A stretch of 64,000 nucleotides of DNA from Dermanyssus gallinae (Eukaryota > Arthropoda > Arachnida > Mesostigmata > Dermanyssidae). Of the stretch, positions 38,556 through 48,822 are shown one piece after another. The first letter of the stretch is position 1. Each line of letters opens with the position of its first letter. The stretch is taken from the NCBI GenBank assembly GCA_003439945.1, contig QVRM01002192.1, positions 248,001 through 312,000 on the forward strand, given 5' to 3'. Position numbers and translations under genes: made by a program. The notes beneath the pieces are model-generated. The model did not search any database. It was not told where the DNA came from and worked only from the letters and a program-made list of their open reading frames with translations.

Positions 38556-39877
38556 CGAGGTGTGTTCAAAACGTATCGCGACTTTTGAATTTTCGCGGGT
38601 TACGTATATTCGAATTTCGATTTTTTTTGTGGCGTTATGTTGCTACGCATGTCTCTCACTTATGCCGACAAGCTCGGCCATTTTGAATGTTCACTTAATT
38701 GTTGACAGCTGCTTTGCTTGCACGTGTTTTGGATCGTCTTCGATTTTTACCTATTCAAAAAAATGGATCAAAGAACCTGTATCAAATTTTGTGTGAAAAA
38801 CGAAATTAAGTGCGCGGATGCATTCCGAATGTTGACTGTGGCATACGGAGAAGCTACCTTGGACCGAAGCAACGTTTATCGGTGGTACAAAATGTTCTCA
38901 GAAGGCCGAGAAGATGTGAACGACGAAGAGCGTGCCGACGCCCGAGCACTTCAACAACAGACGAAAAAATTAATGAAGTGGAGAAAATGGTATTGGCCAA
39001 TCGTCGAATCACCGTTAGAGAAGTTGCTGAGGACCTAAACATATCGATTGGCTCGTGCCATTCGATTTTTATCAATGATTTGGGCATGAGACGGGTCGCC
39101 GCGAAAATCGTACCAAAATTGCTCAATTGCGACCAAAAACAGCATCGCATGAACATTGCTAATGAGATGTTGGACTCTGTCCGCGACGACCCAAATTTGC
39201 TCCAGAGGGTCATAACTGGTGACGAATCGTGGGTTTATGGTTATGACGTGGAAACCAAAGCTCAATCATCTCAATGGAAGCTGCCGCACGAACCAAGACC
39301 GAAAAAAGCGCGCCAAGTTCGGTCGAATGTGAAAGTTTTGCTGACCGTTTTCTTCGATTGCAGGGGCGTGGTGCATCATGAGTTCTTGCCACAGGGTAGA
39401 ACGGTCAATAAGGAATATTACCTGCAAGTTATGCGCAATTTGCGCGAAGCAATCCGCCAGAAACGCCCGGATTTGTGGAAGAACAAAAATTGGCTTTTGC
39501 ACCACGATAACGCCCCTGCTCACACATCGTTGCTTGTGCGCGAGTTTTTGGCCAAAAACAACACACTAATGATGCCGCAGCCACCGTATTCCCCAGATCT
39601 GGCCCCCTGTGACATTTTCTTGTTCCCTAAACTGAAGAGGCCCATGAAAGGACGACGTTACGCTACGCTTGACGAGATAAAGACGGCATCGAAAAAAGAG
39701 CTGAACAAGATTAAAAAAAATGGTTTTTTGAAGTGCTTCGAAGATTGGAAAAACCGTTGGCACAAGTGTATAATATCTCATGGGGATTACTTTGAAGGGG
39801 ACAAAATAGATATTCATGAATAAATGAATAATTTTTGAAAAAACACAAAAGTCGCGATACGTTTTGAACACACTATG
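38556..39877 (+). mobile_element. Near-intact mariner transposon with 32-bp inverted repeats
   Basis: Terminal inverted repeats at 38,556-38,587 and 39,846-39,877 match at 29 of 32 positions, with mismatches only close to the outer tip, and are bounded by TA at both ends (38,554-38,555 and 39,878-39,879). Total length is 1,322 bp. It is inserted at the edge of a TA-rich tract and carries the transposase listed separately. A marker of quite recent activity, since only one coding lesion was seen. Confidence 0.93.
38763..39823 (+). pseudogene. Mariner transposase (D,D34D), one frameshift
   Basis: This enzyme cuts and pastes mariner DNA between inverted repeats. The ATG at 38,763 (MDQRTCIKFCVKNEIKCADA) opens the first helix-turn-helix, including AYGEATLDRSNVYRWYKMF. 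Near 38,935-38,945, in the phrase normally reading GRPSTSTTDEK, the frame shifts. The rest continues in another frame to HE-stop at 39,823. Catalytic acidic residues are visible: VITGDESWVYGYD, LHHDNAPAH and [17 protein letters not shown], the D,D34D pattern. The linker reads WKLPHEPRPKK instead of the classic WVPHEL. Everything else appears intact. Confidence 0.92.
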
Positions 39878-39977
39878 TATATATATACATATATTTTTGT
39901 GTATCTCTATATATTTGTATATATATATATATTTATATATATGTATGTGTATATATATATATATATATATATGTATT

Positions 39978-40012
<35 letters not shown>

Positions 40013-40036
40013 TTGTATATATATATATATATACAT
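39878..40036. repeat. TA-rich microsatellite cluster
   Basis: Several TA tracts with TGTAT interruptions, directly to the right of the mariner element. Confidence 0.95.
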
Positions 40037-40539
40037 ATACTATATTAGTGGTAGTAACACAATTAATAACAATAGAAATACACATAATCTGTCTCACTAT
40101 TTATTAACTTACAAATTGGCAAACATTTATCGTAAAATTTGACTTCTGTCAGTAATAATAGTTCCTTGCCAAACGCGGAAGTTTGGCCAGACGTTGGAAA
40201 TGCGTGTGCTTCCCAAGCATGCGGGTACGTATATGTGCGTGCAGTTCCAATTAGTAATTCACCACAGATTCTTCATGCAGCAGCAGCAGTCGTGGTGTTA
40301 CACATTGAACATAGTCGAAACATCTTTGGACTTTTTGAGCATCCCTTTTAATTTGAATATAGTCAAAATTGAGGCCTGTCTGATAAGAGAGGGCGCTTTA
40401 ACATTCTTCATTTTCATTGTGTGCTTATGTCGGGATCCGGCTATATTAAAATATGAGCTTCACTTCTGGTGCTAATTATGCATATATATTAATGTTTATA
40501 TATGTATATAAACATAAATGTTTGTATGTATATGTGTAT

Positions 40540-41100
40540 ACGAGGGCAAACTAAAAGGTCTAATGCGTTGAATTTTGTCGCCAGCCGTAACCACTAAGAT
40601 CAGCCAGTTTGTTTTGGTTCGAAGACCCATCCATAAGTTACAGAGGCCAAATTCGCGCCCATTGCTTAGTGTTTTAGTTTGGTTCAACGAGATGAAGAAA
40701 ACAAAGTTTGGCGATTTTTAAGGAGCCGAAAATAGAGGAGCACTTGCGTGATGCAGCATCAAGTTCTGTGTTAAAAGCCAAATCATCTATTCGAAAATGG
40801 TAGAAAGGTCGCAAACTGCCTATGTAGATCAACACTGTACATACGTAGCCGCGTCGATTTTGCGACGGATGTGAAAAAAACGAACATAACCCCTGTTCGG
40901 GAGACCTTCGGCCTCAATAACAGAGCAGAGGCTGACAACGTCCGTATCAAGGACGAAAACGTTGAAAAAGTTCGTGATATCGCACTCAGTAATTGCACAA
41001 GTGCATTGCAGCGGGCGGAAGTCACTTTGAAAGACAAAAATAACACTTTGGAAGATCAAGTAATCTATAAATATCTAAGAATTCGTCGATATCGAGGGTA
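40540..41100 (+). mobile_element. Possible mariner-like relic
   Basis: It begins TATACGAGGGCAAACT, resembling a mariner-type end next to TA. Downstream, DENVEKVRDIALSN at about 40,955 resembles the second helix-turn-helix of mariner transposases. No catalytic region or right end was found. Weak call. Confidence 0.3.
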
Positions 41101-41106
41101 ACATAC

Positions 41107-41183
41107 CAGTGGCCAGAGTTTGAGTGTATTCCGCATTGTTGATGATGTACTGAAGATCGGCAAGCGACGGGTTGTTCATCACT
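41107..41183 (-). CDS. Candidate first coding exon, unknown gene
   Basis: An ATG preceded by an in-frame stop reads MNNPSLADLQYIINNAEYTQ then TLAT, ending at a consensus-like donor G|GTATGT. A CpG-rich block lies upstream (41.3-43.1 kb), which suits a promoter. Product not recognised. Continuation would lie to the left; I found no matching second exon. Confidence 0.3.
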
Positions 41184-41299
41184 GTAGCTCACTTTTGCAC
41201 TAAGCACGTCGGCACGTATCGAGGAACAGTTTCAACCACTTTCGCCCATTTGTCGATGATTTTAGATCTGGGACTGAGCTATTGAAGTTCACAGCTAGC

Positions 41300-42623
41300 T
41301 CATTCCTGGGGGGGGGGGGGGGGGCACTGGTTGCGGGCTGTCCTGTTTCTTCTTTTTTTTTGCGTTCGTCGCCGCCGGCGTTGTCGAAGGCGTTACTTCG
41401 TTGAGCTCGGTGCTCGCATCACTTGAGGCTAGTCGTCGCCCGCTCCGACGTGAGGAGAATCGGTGGCGGCTGATGCCGCTGCGCAGCCCAGTAGCATGAA
41501 CGGTGGCGGAAGTGAATCAAACGCCTCTTAATGGGAACATTTCCGTTGGGAGAAGTCCACGATTTTGGATGCCAAGATCACTTGGCAAAGCCGCGAGAAT
41601 CACCACGTGTGCTTGAAGGCATGCACCCGTGACCGCTGAGGTTAATTGGCATTGAGAAGCGGGGCATGAGTCCGTTGTTCGGTCGTGCGCTCTCTCGACG
41701 GGGGCTCGTGAAGATCTGCCGGGGTACCTTGGACCGCGCGCGCGGGCGCGCACGAGCGAGAATTTCTTTTTGTTGATTCTTCTTTGTACCGCTAACCCTC
41801 TAGGACAGAGCCTCCTTTTGTTAGTGAGAGCCGTTGTTGTTGTTGTTGTTGTTGGCTTTGTTCTGCTCCTTGTCGCGGTTGCTGCTATTGTGGTGATTGT
41901 CGTTGTTGCTGTTGTTGTTGTTGTTGTTGTTGCTGCTGCTATGGCTCCTTAGCACCCAATGATCTTTCGGGACGGTATTTCAGTATAGCGTCCGTCGCTG
42001 CTGTCGTGCTCGCTCGAGCGGTCGTGTTCGTCTGACGTCTGATGACGGTCTTCGTCAGGGCTCACCACCGTCTCTGAGATGCTCTAAGTTTCTGTTCAAC
42101 GTTCCGCGCGTGTTACTACGCATGTGTATGCACGCGCATGTGTGTGTATCTGCGTGTCTGTGGTTGTGCGCCGTCGTTGCGGGTGAGTGAGTGGGTGGGT
42201 GGGTGAGTGAGTGAGTACATCTGTGAGTTGAGCATCCGGCCAGTCTCAAGCCTGTATGTCTTTCTTGTCGGTACGTATGGGCGACGTGAATCCGCGGCTG
42301 CTGCTGCTGTTGATGTTGCTACTACTACTACTACAACTACTTCTGCAGCTGCTCAGCCGGTATTGTGTACCAACGTCTGTATGCGTGCATATGTATGTTC
42401 GGGATGGGTGTGCGTGTCTGTGTGAGTAAGTCTAACGTGTAGAGTCGACGAGTGAGCGGAACAAAAAGATGAAAAGATAGAGAAGATAGATGCCAGATAC
42501 ATAGACATATATTGATATATTGATCCGTTCAGCAGTACTGCGCGTGTGTGTGGCCTCCTCGCCGCCGCCGCCGCCGCCAACCCTGGGGCGGCCCACGTAC
42601 TCATATTATTACCATTATTACTT

Positions 42624-42657
<34 letters not shown>

Positions 42658-42800
42658 GGCTACCCGCCACCATGACTCGGCTGACGCCCGATACGTTCGT
42701 TGGCGGGCGGTGACTTCGGTCGACTTCAACTTGACGACGACGACGACGATGCCGCCACCGCCGCCGCCGCCAGCACTACTGCTCTGCTGATGAAGTCGCC
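41300..42800. promoter_or_regulatory. GC/CpG-rich low-complexity block, candidate promoter or 5' region
   Basis: Contrasts with the AT-rich surroundings. It holds a poly(G) run (about 41,310-41,324), (GTT)n at 41,835-41,935, (GTGA/GTGG)n at 42,183-42,216, (CTA)n at 42,619-42,657 and a GCC-repeat at 42,560-42,580. Open frames here encode homopolymers. A role as promoter of the minus-strand candidate exon at 41.1 kb is possible but unproven. Confidence 0.35.
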
Positions 42801-42879
42801 GGCGCCGACGCTGATTGACGACAGTGCAGACTTGCGAGGGCTGTTGCTGATGTTGTCGTTGTTACCGATGTTGTTGTCG

Positions 42880-43120
42880 AAATTGTTGTTGTTACATCGT
42901 TGGTTCCCCTTCGGTTGCAGAATCGGCGTCTGCGGCGGAATTCGCGAGTGACTTGTCGTCGCCAGCGTCGTACGAAACTTCCTCGCGCGACGGACGACTT
43001 TAGCAAAAACAGCTGCGGTGGCAGTCGCAACAGCAACATTTGAGATTCTTTCGACATTTAAGATTCTCTCGACATTTAAGATTTTCTCGACATTTAAGAT
43101 TTTCTCAACATCTTTGACAG
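42880..43120. repeat. Second copy of the 33.6 kb block, with 19-bp tandem repeats
   Basis: Shares GTTGGTTCCCCTTCGGTTGC, GTCGTCGCCAGCGTCGTAC and AAACAGCTGCG with 33,630-33,770. At 43,039-43,110 the unit GATTCTCTCGACATTTAA is repeated about four times in tandem; the other copy has it about once. Confidence 0.7.
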
Positions 43121-43199
43121 CAACTGTAAAGCCGCCAGCAAGTAGAGCAAGACGAGGTAAGGGTACATCTCGACGATGTCGTCACCATCTGCGCATTTT

Positions 43200-44210
43200 T
43201 GCTGTCAACGACAGTTAACTATGTCGGTGTGGTGCTCGACTAAGGCATTACCGTGGACAACAGTATCGTGCTGTACGCCGTTTCCGTTTGTAAATACACA
43301 ACAGGAAGGGTCATACATAGCCAGACCGGCTGCACAAGAGCCAAAGGCCTACAGCTCTAGCATACCCTGCTCAAACCGACAGTATCTTTACCGACAGTAG
43401 TCTTAATCTATAGTAATAATAAATACCTTGGCTCAAGCATGCAGTCGTACCGAATTTGAAGGGCTAGAACATTCGAGGTACTCGAGCCACAACGAGCCGA
43501 GATATCTCGTTCAACAGAACGAACGAGTTTTGTTTCTTAATAATGCCCGGAGAGCTGGGATACTGCACAAATACGAATTTCTTTATCCCACGCATTATTT
43601 CTTGGATGCTAATCGGGTACTCCATATTTTTAAGATTCAACCATTGCATCGGCAGAGCAGACTCTCCGGACTCACTTGTGGAATAGACAGAATCGAAAAA
43701 AAAACATACCTCTGAGGTTTGTTTCTTTTTAGTTAATACGCACCGTTAGAGACTGGCCCTGCATCGACAGAAGTAGCTTGAGGCCTGCAATTTTTTGAAC
43801 TTTGTTGGGCAGTTCAAAGGTTAAATTATCAAGTGGAACAGCAGCGCCGAGTGACCGTGTTACCAGGGCGAAGTTTCGCAATTAGGGAATCTGACCAAAA
43901 CCGCTTTTTCTCAGCACAAAGCCGTAGCAGAATTTTGCATTCAGCTTCCTTAAAGAGAAATTTAAACTCATAGGTTACCCAACGGCTGCTGCTACCGTAT
44001 TAATCACTACTGAGCAATAGAAACAGGCAGTTACTCTACAGAGGTAATTTATAGAAATTGCATTTGTAGTTGCAAGCGGTCCGGATAGCACAGATAGAAG
44101 GCTAGTTTTGATAATCAGAGCAAGCACATTCGCACGATTGTTTGGCCTCTATTCAAATACGCCGGCGGTACGGTATACGGGACTTAACAAAGAAAGAAGG
44201 CAGCTGTGGT
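43200..44210. other. No gene seen
   Basis: Mixed-composition DNA; a 95-codon plus-strand frame at 43,428-43,715 shows no known motif. Confidence 0.5.
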
Positions 44211-44217
44211 CGTTTGT

Positions 44218-44656
44218 TCAAAGAGTTTGCTCAAATGCTCCCCGTGTACAGACAAAAACCGCATTTTCTATACAGGCTGTGGTCGCAACCTCTCGTTTAA
44301 TGGAGCTCTGATAATGGCGTGGCATCATGTTGATGACGACATAGCAGTATCGAATAAAGTTCATCATCTGATTCAAAAGCGTGGCCTCGCGTCGATCGCT
44401 CGTAACGGCTTGTATTCGTTTCCCGATATATTTCAGGATTTTCGCTGTACCTGTGCTGATGGGGCCGAGTGTCTCTAACGTAATGGGTACGAAGTCGTAG
44501 CGTCTTGATAGCTCGAGATACTTCCTTCGTTTCTCAGAATCCGCGCGCTCTGCCACCCATCCAGATTCATCTGCGCTGTGGTGTATATACGATAAGACCG
44601 CCGTGAATGAAACCGTTACATTCCATACAAGGCTTTTTTCATGTGATCACAGTGGG

Positions 44657-44660
<4 letters not shown>
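44218..44660 (-). mobile_element. YLDD-RT family retroelement, 3' fragment
   Basis: Minus-strand translation reads KSLVWNVTVSF, the WDATVTD motif with Asp changed to Asn. RRKYLELSRRYDFVPITLET, LGPISTGTAKILKYIGKRIQ and DRREATLLNQMM follow. It matches the C-terminal part of the copy at 24.7 kb. Truncated at both ends. Confidence 0.7.
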
Positions 44661-44701
<41 letters not shown>

Positions 44702-44765
44702 TATTAATTTTCGGTTTTACAATTGTGAGGTATGAACGTTTCAGCCAATTTCATGATACCTTGCT
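44657..44765 (-). repeat. (ATT)n tract plus 3' tail of the YLDD-RT family
   Basis: On the minus strand CGTTCATACCTCACAATTGT is followed by about 14 AAT units. This is the 3' end of one copy lying directly upstream of the fragment of another, so two insertions are stacked here. Confidence 0.65.
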
Positions 44766-44769
44766 TATT

Positions 44770-45975
44770 ATTATTATTACATGTACACAATGATAATAAT
44801 AAACTCTTGTTTAAAAAATTATAATTATTATATACAAAATAAACAAAAAGGTTTATTCTCATAGTCAAGCAAAAGAAAACGCTGTTGACAAACCACCTAT
44901 CAAGATTGGGCGTATCGAAAGGATGTGTCCATTAGTCAGATGGTCAAAAACAGTATGCGACAGTAAAGATGCGGTCATGACATGAGATACGAAGCTAGGG
45001 CACGACGTTACGATGGCAATAAACTTACCGCGGGTAGCGACATCCCTCGGGTAGCTCGGCTATATCCGCCTAATGAGGTGGCATCAACAGCAGCGAATCA
45101 AAAACATATACAAATATATTTATGATACATGTTCTCCCCCTTTTAGTCTTCAGCCAGGCATATTTTTGTCGACCTTTCTTCCTTCATTTGGGTTCTCTCT
45201 TTCTTGCCTTTTCAGCGTTTGTATGTACTGTAACGTGATGACACGTCCTTCATCCGTTGCCGGTTTCGTCTGCGTCTGTCCGGACGGCTCACCTTAGGCT
45301 TGGTTTGCCCAACAACTCTGCATGGTGTTTGTGAAGAGCCTTAGGCCGTGAGCATGCGAAGCAAATTGGGTTAGAGTACGCATTCTGCCCTGATACCGGA
45401 TGCAATGTTCTCTCTCAAACCGCCAGACGAAGGGTGTTCGTCATATTTATATATATATATCGATATGGGGTGGCCGGACGTTTTCCTGTCAGGAGGGTTT
45501 TATCTATGCAATTGGCCAATGCTCGCCGTCTGTATGATACAGATTCGTTCTATTAATTGGAGATTTTGCATTCGTGTATATTTCCTTTGAATGAAGGTGT
45601 ATGGCATTGTAATTAATGGCTTAGTTTCTTGAAAGCCGCTCACAGGACTCTCTTTCTCATCAAAGCACTGCTTTGATGCCACTAGTTGCAGAGAATCCGT
45701 TTTTGTCGGTTGTTGCATTGTTGCCGCAAGGCCTCTTATGTGTGTGTCGTTATTGCAAACGATCCACTTTTTGGACGCGTGGTAATGACCTCCTTCAGAA
45801 CCGAGTGGTGCTTCCGGTTCCTTCTTCTTTTCAAGCGTCAAACCGCACCCTTCTAGGCGCTTCAGCGGCTTTCTCCCGCTTAGTTCGTGCCGGAGGCACA
45901 CATATGCAACGTCCACCTAAGCTTCACTCCGAATATAGCGCTTTCGCGTAGCAGCCGACTATTCGATCAACTTTT
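44770..45975. other. No gene seen
   Basis: Open frames of 92 to 138 codons on both strands overlap at 45,500-45,950 without recognisable motifs. Confidence 0.45.
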
Positions 45976-46319
45976 GGTAGTAGTGAGTTCAGTTGGTAGT
46001 TTCGTTTTCGAACACAGCGGTCGGGTTCGCAAGAGCTCTTGGAATAGATCGTAAGATCTAAGAACAGAGTCGCTGTCAGCCCGGTATCTGTTGTCAATTC
46101 ATCGAACGGTGGCCTAGAGCACCCCTAGGCACCCGCCCGAGAAACCTCAGTTAACTATCTGACTTTAAAACCGGAAGATCTTACAAGTGAGTGCCGCTCG
46201 GTTACAAAAATCAGCTGTGCAGTGCAAAGAGACAACATCAACACCGTAGCTGCCGGTCATTGCTGTTTCCAGCGACACTGACGGCAGTAACATCATGGTT
46301 ACGCGTATAGACCAACGGG

Positions 46320-46396
46320 CTAATAGCTAAGTAGCTAACACCCCGATGTGCAAAATCTTCGTACCGGGTTCAAATCCGGAGTGATTTTTTTTTTTT
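46320..46396 (+). promoter_or_regulatory. tRNA-like Pol III module in the 5' UTR of the R1-like element
   Basis: A-box-like TAGCTAAGTAGC at 46,324, an exact B-box consensus GGTTCAAATCC at 46,367, normal tRNA spacing, then a run of 12 T at 46,385-46,396, which would terminate Pol III. The acceptor and T stems pair poorly, so it is not a functional tRNA gene. It may act as an internal promoter, or be a SINE head captured in the UTR. Confidence 0.55.
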
Positions 46397-46564
46397 TAGT
46401 TAGTTACCGCCACACTCGCAGGTAGCGAGATGTTTTTAAGCCAAGCCCCTTAGAGCAAGGAACCGGATAAGGGGAAAGGCACCCGGCTGGACAAAGAACC
46501 GGGCGACAAATCGGACGAGAACAAGGGCTCTCACCTGGACAAGGATCTAAGCGCGGAGCCGCAC

Positions 46565-48323
46565 ATGGAACAGGGCGACGAGCCAACAGCGGTGGAAGAC
46601 GTCGGCCCAGAACTAGATAAGGAAGACAAGGAAGACCCGCTTCTAAGTCAACTGGCCGAAATGATGAAGCTGATCGACGACATGTACAGAGTCACCGCTA
46701 GCACCAAAAACATGCAAATAGTAGTCAAAAGCTTAACGGAACAGCTCAGGTCTCTTGTAAGAGAAGCAATACGGACAGAAAAGGCAAGACGGGCCGAAAG
46801 ACAGCGAGCCGCGATCTTAAAAACAGACAAGATCAGCCGACAGGTAGAAGCTATTAACACCCTGATCGCTCGTTGCAACACTGAAGACGACTTAAAAGAT
46901 CTCTTGTCGAGGGACTGGCCAGATGGCGCGTATAACAACGTGTCCCACTACAAAGAGAGCATTCTGAGGGAAAGCCCACTTCGGGTTCTAATTGCCCGGG
47001 AAGAGGACCCGGTTGACTCGGTCACCTGGAGAAACATGGCAAACCAGTTTCAAGGAATAGCGGGGGAGCCTGGAAAGAAAGTAGGCGCGGTCCTATCACG
47101 CACTATCCAGGAGACAGGTGATGACGGACTCCCTACCGCACGTGCCTTAGTGGCGATCCGTCTGCCAAAGGATACCACGCCGTGGGAGGAAGGCGAGATG
47201 ATTGAGAAGGCGATAGAGTTACGTAAAAAACACGAAGCGCTGCAGGACAATGCCCCCATCCCTTGCTACATGACAAGCCAGGGGGAGGCCAAGGGAGTCA
47301 ATAAGCTCCTCGAATGTATTGCACGGAAGCACAACATCTAGATGGGGGTCACTCAAGGGAAAAACAGGAAGGGGCAACAGGCGAGGGGGGAGCGAGAGCT
47401 CCGAGCGGCACCTCGATTCTCCTTCAACGGGAGCAAGGGGTCTCCTACGCGGACACGCTGAAGCGTCTTGGCAGTATGGTTGACCCGACTAAATACAACG
47501 TGAGGGTGACAAAAGTCCAACGCTTAACCAGCGGTGACATGCGACTGTTCGTCTCAGAAACTGCAGAGGGTGGCTCCACGTCATTCATAGAGGCCCTCAC
47601 GACCAAGGGGGGGGGGCACAGGCCTCCAGGGACGCCTCAACGCCTCGGAAATTCATAATAAGGGACCTGCTTGAAGGAACATCGCAAGAAGATGTCGAGC
47701 AGGCACTAAAGCAAGTAATAGGCAGTGCCGCCCCACTAGCGGTCGAGAAGCCCCAAAAGGGATACCGCGACCGATGGTCAGCTGTGGCCCGGGTAAATCA
47801 CTCCGACGCCGCAAAACTAACGGAGCTGGGGAAGGTTCCGATCGGGTGGGCGTCCTGCCCTATCTCTGAATGGGTCACAGTGCCTACATGCCAAAGAGTC
47901 GGGCACCACGCGCGGACCTGCACGTTCGAGCTAGTGGAAACCAAACGCTGCCACAAATGCGGCGATTTGGGCCACATCTCAAACGAATGCACAAAGGCTC
48001 CCTCGTGTTATAACTGTGGAGGGGCCGGGCACTCAGCCAACTCCGCAGCGTGCCCAAACTACCGCTCCAAAATAACAGAGGCCAGACGCCAACGCGGACA
48101 GCCGGATCTAGCCCCCACGCGGCAGAACAACGTCGCAGCTCCCCCAGCTCCGACACGCCAACAGGAAAACCCGACGGACAACGCCGCAGACGCCTCCGAT
48201 CAAACAGCAAACACCACTGAGGACGACGACGGTTTCAGACAACCCTCGCGTAAAAGAACAGTACGGTCACCGCCAACAAACCTACGGGCTGCTAAGTTTC
48301 AAAACCGCAATGACGCAACATAA
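46565..48323 (+). pseudogene. ORF1 (gag-like) of the R1-like element, two frameshifts
   Basis: Encodes the nucleic-acid-binding structural protein of the element. The first block (46,565-47,341) is charged and probably coiled coil (EMMKLIDDMYRVTASTKNMQ, then KARRAERQRAAILKTDKISR). Between 47,298 and 47,341 the frame shifts to ADTLKRLGSMVDPTKYNVRV. At the G10 run 47,607-47,616 it shifts again to RKFIIRDLLEGTSQEDVEQA. The end carries CCHC knuckles: CHKCGDLGHISNEC and CYNCGGAGHSANSAAC, plus a degenerate one, TCQRVGHHARTC, that lacks its first Cys. The ATG at 46,565 is the first in frame; open codons continue upstream to a TAG. Confidence 0.85.
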
Positions 48324-48822
48324 AAAGACTCAAGTAAACTGCTCCAGAAGTCGTGCGTCTCGCCAAACACTGGAGGAGATAGCGACGAGAAAAAGAGCGG
48401 TCATAGGTGATCGTAGAGGAGGCTCAGACTTTACCTTTTATCGCAGAAGAATGAAACCGCGTTTTAACCTTACAATCCGCAACCGCGAGCACGTTGTTAA
48501 ACGTTTAAACCGAACCGTACTACTTGACGAAAAGCATTTTTGCGACCACCCCTACTATACACAATATAACGCCGCGAAACCCATCGCCTCAAGACCCTCT
48601 TCGATTTTAAAGCACATAAGTTTGACAACCCGCAAACGAGAGCACGCTTCTAGAGTTTTAAACCAGATGGCACTACCTGACGAAGAACTTTTTAAAGACT
48701 CTTACTATATAGAATATGACGTCGGGAAGACCATAAACCCAAGACCACCTCCGATCGTGCAAAATGAGCCACAAGCAGCCAAGCAGAAGAAGAGAAAGGG
48801 AAATAAAAACATAAACGGCTAG
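48310..48822 (+). CDS. Middle ORF of the R1-like element, duplicated 50-residue unit, function unknown
   Basis: An intact 170-codon ORF whose ATG overlaps the end of ORF1 by 14 bases. It contains two imperfect repeats: NREHVVKRLNRTVLLDEKHF leading to YYTQYNAAKPIASRP, and KREHASRVLNQMALPDEELF leading to YYIEYDVGKTINPRP. The tail is strongly basic (AKQKKRKGNKNING). I do not recognise it. R1-like elements normally have two ORFs, so this is an extra. It is the only ORF of this element without a lesion. It overlaps or nearly touches ORF2 at its end. Confidence 0.75.
   Translation: MTQHKKTQVNCSRSRASRQTLEEIATRKRAVIGDRRGGSDFTFYRRRMKPRFNLTIRNREHVVKRLNRTVLLDEKHFCDHPYYTQYNAAKPIASRPSSILKHISLTTRKREHASRVLNQMALPDEELFKDSYYIEYDVGKTINPRPPPIVQNEPQAAKQKKRKGNKNING

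Noticed and set aside
41107..41183. First exon of the formin gene
   Set aside because: The peptide does not resemble the INF2 N-terminus and lies 26 kb upstream of the first identified exon; kept as an exon of unknown gene.
43039..43110. Short tandem array reminiscent of a CRISPR
   Set aside because: Units are directly adjacent without spacers and the DNA is eukaryotic.
46320..46396. Genuine tRNA gene
   Set aside because: B box is perfect but acceptor, D and T stems do not pair; kept as tRNA-like module only.
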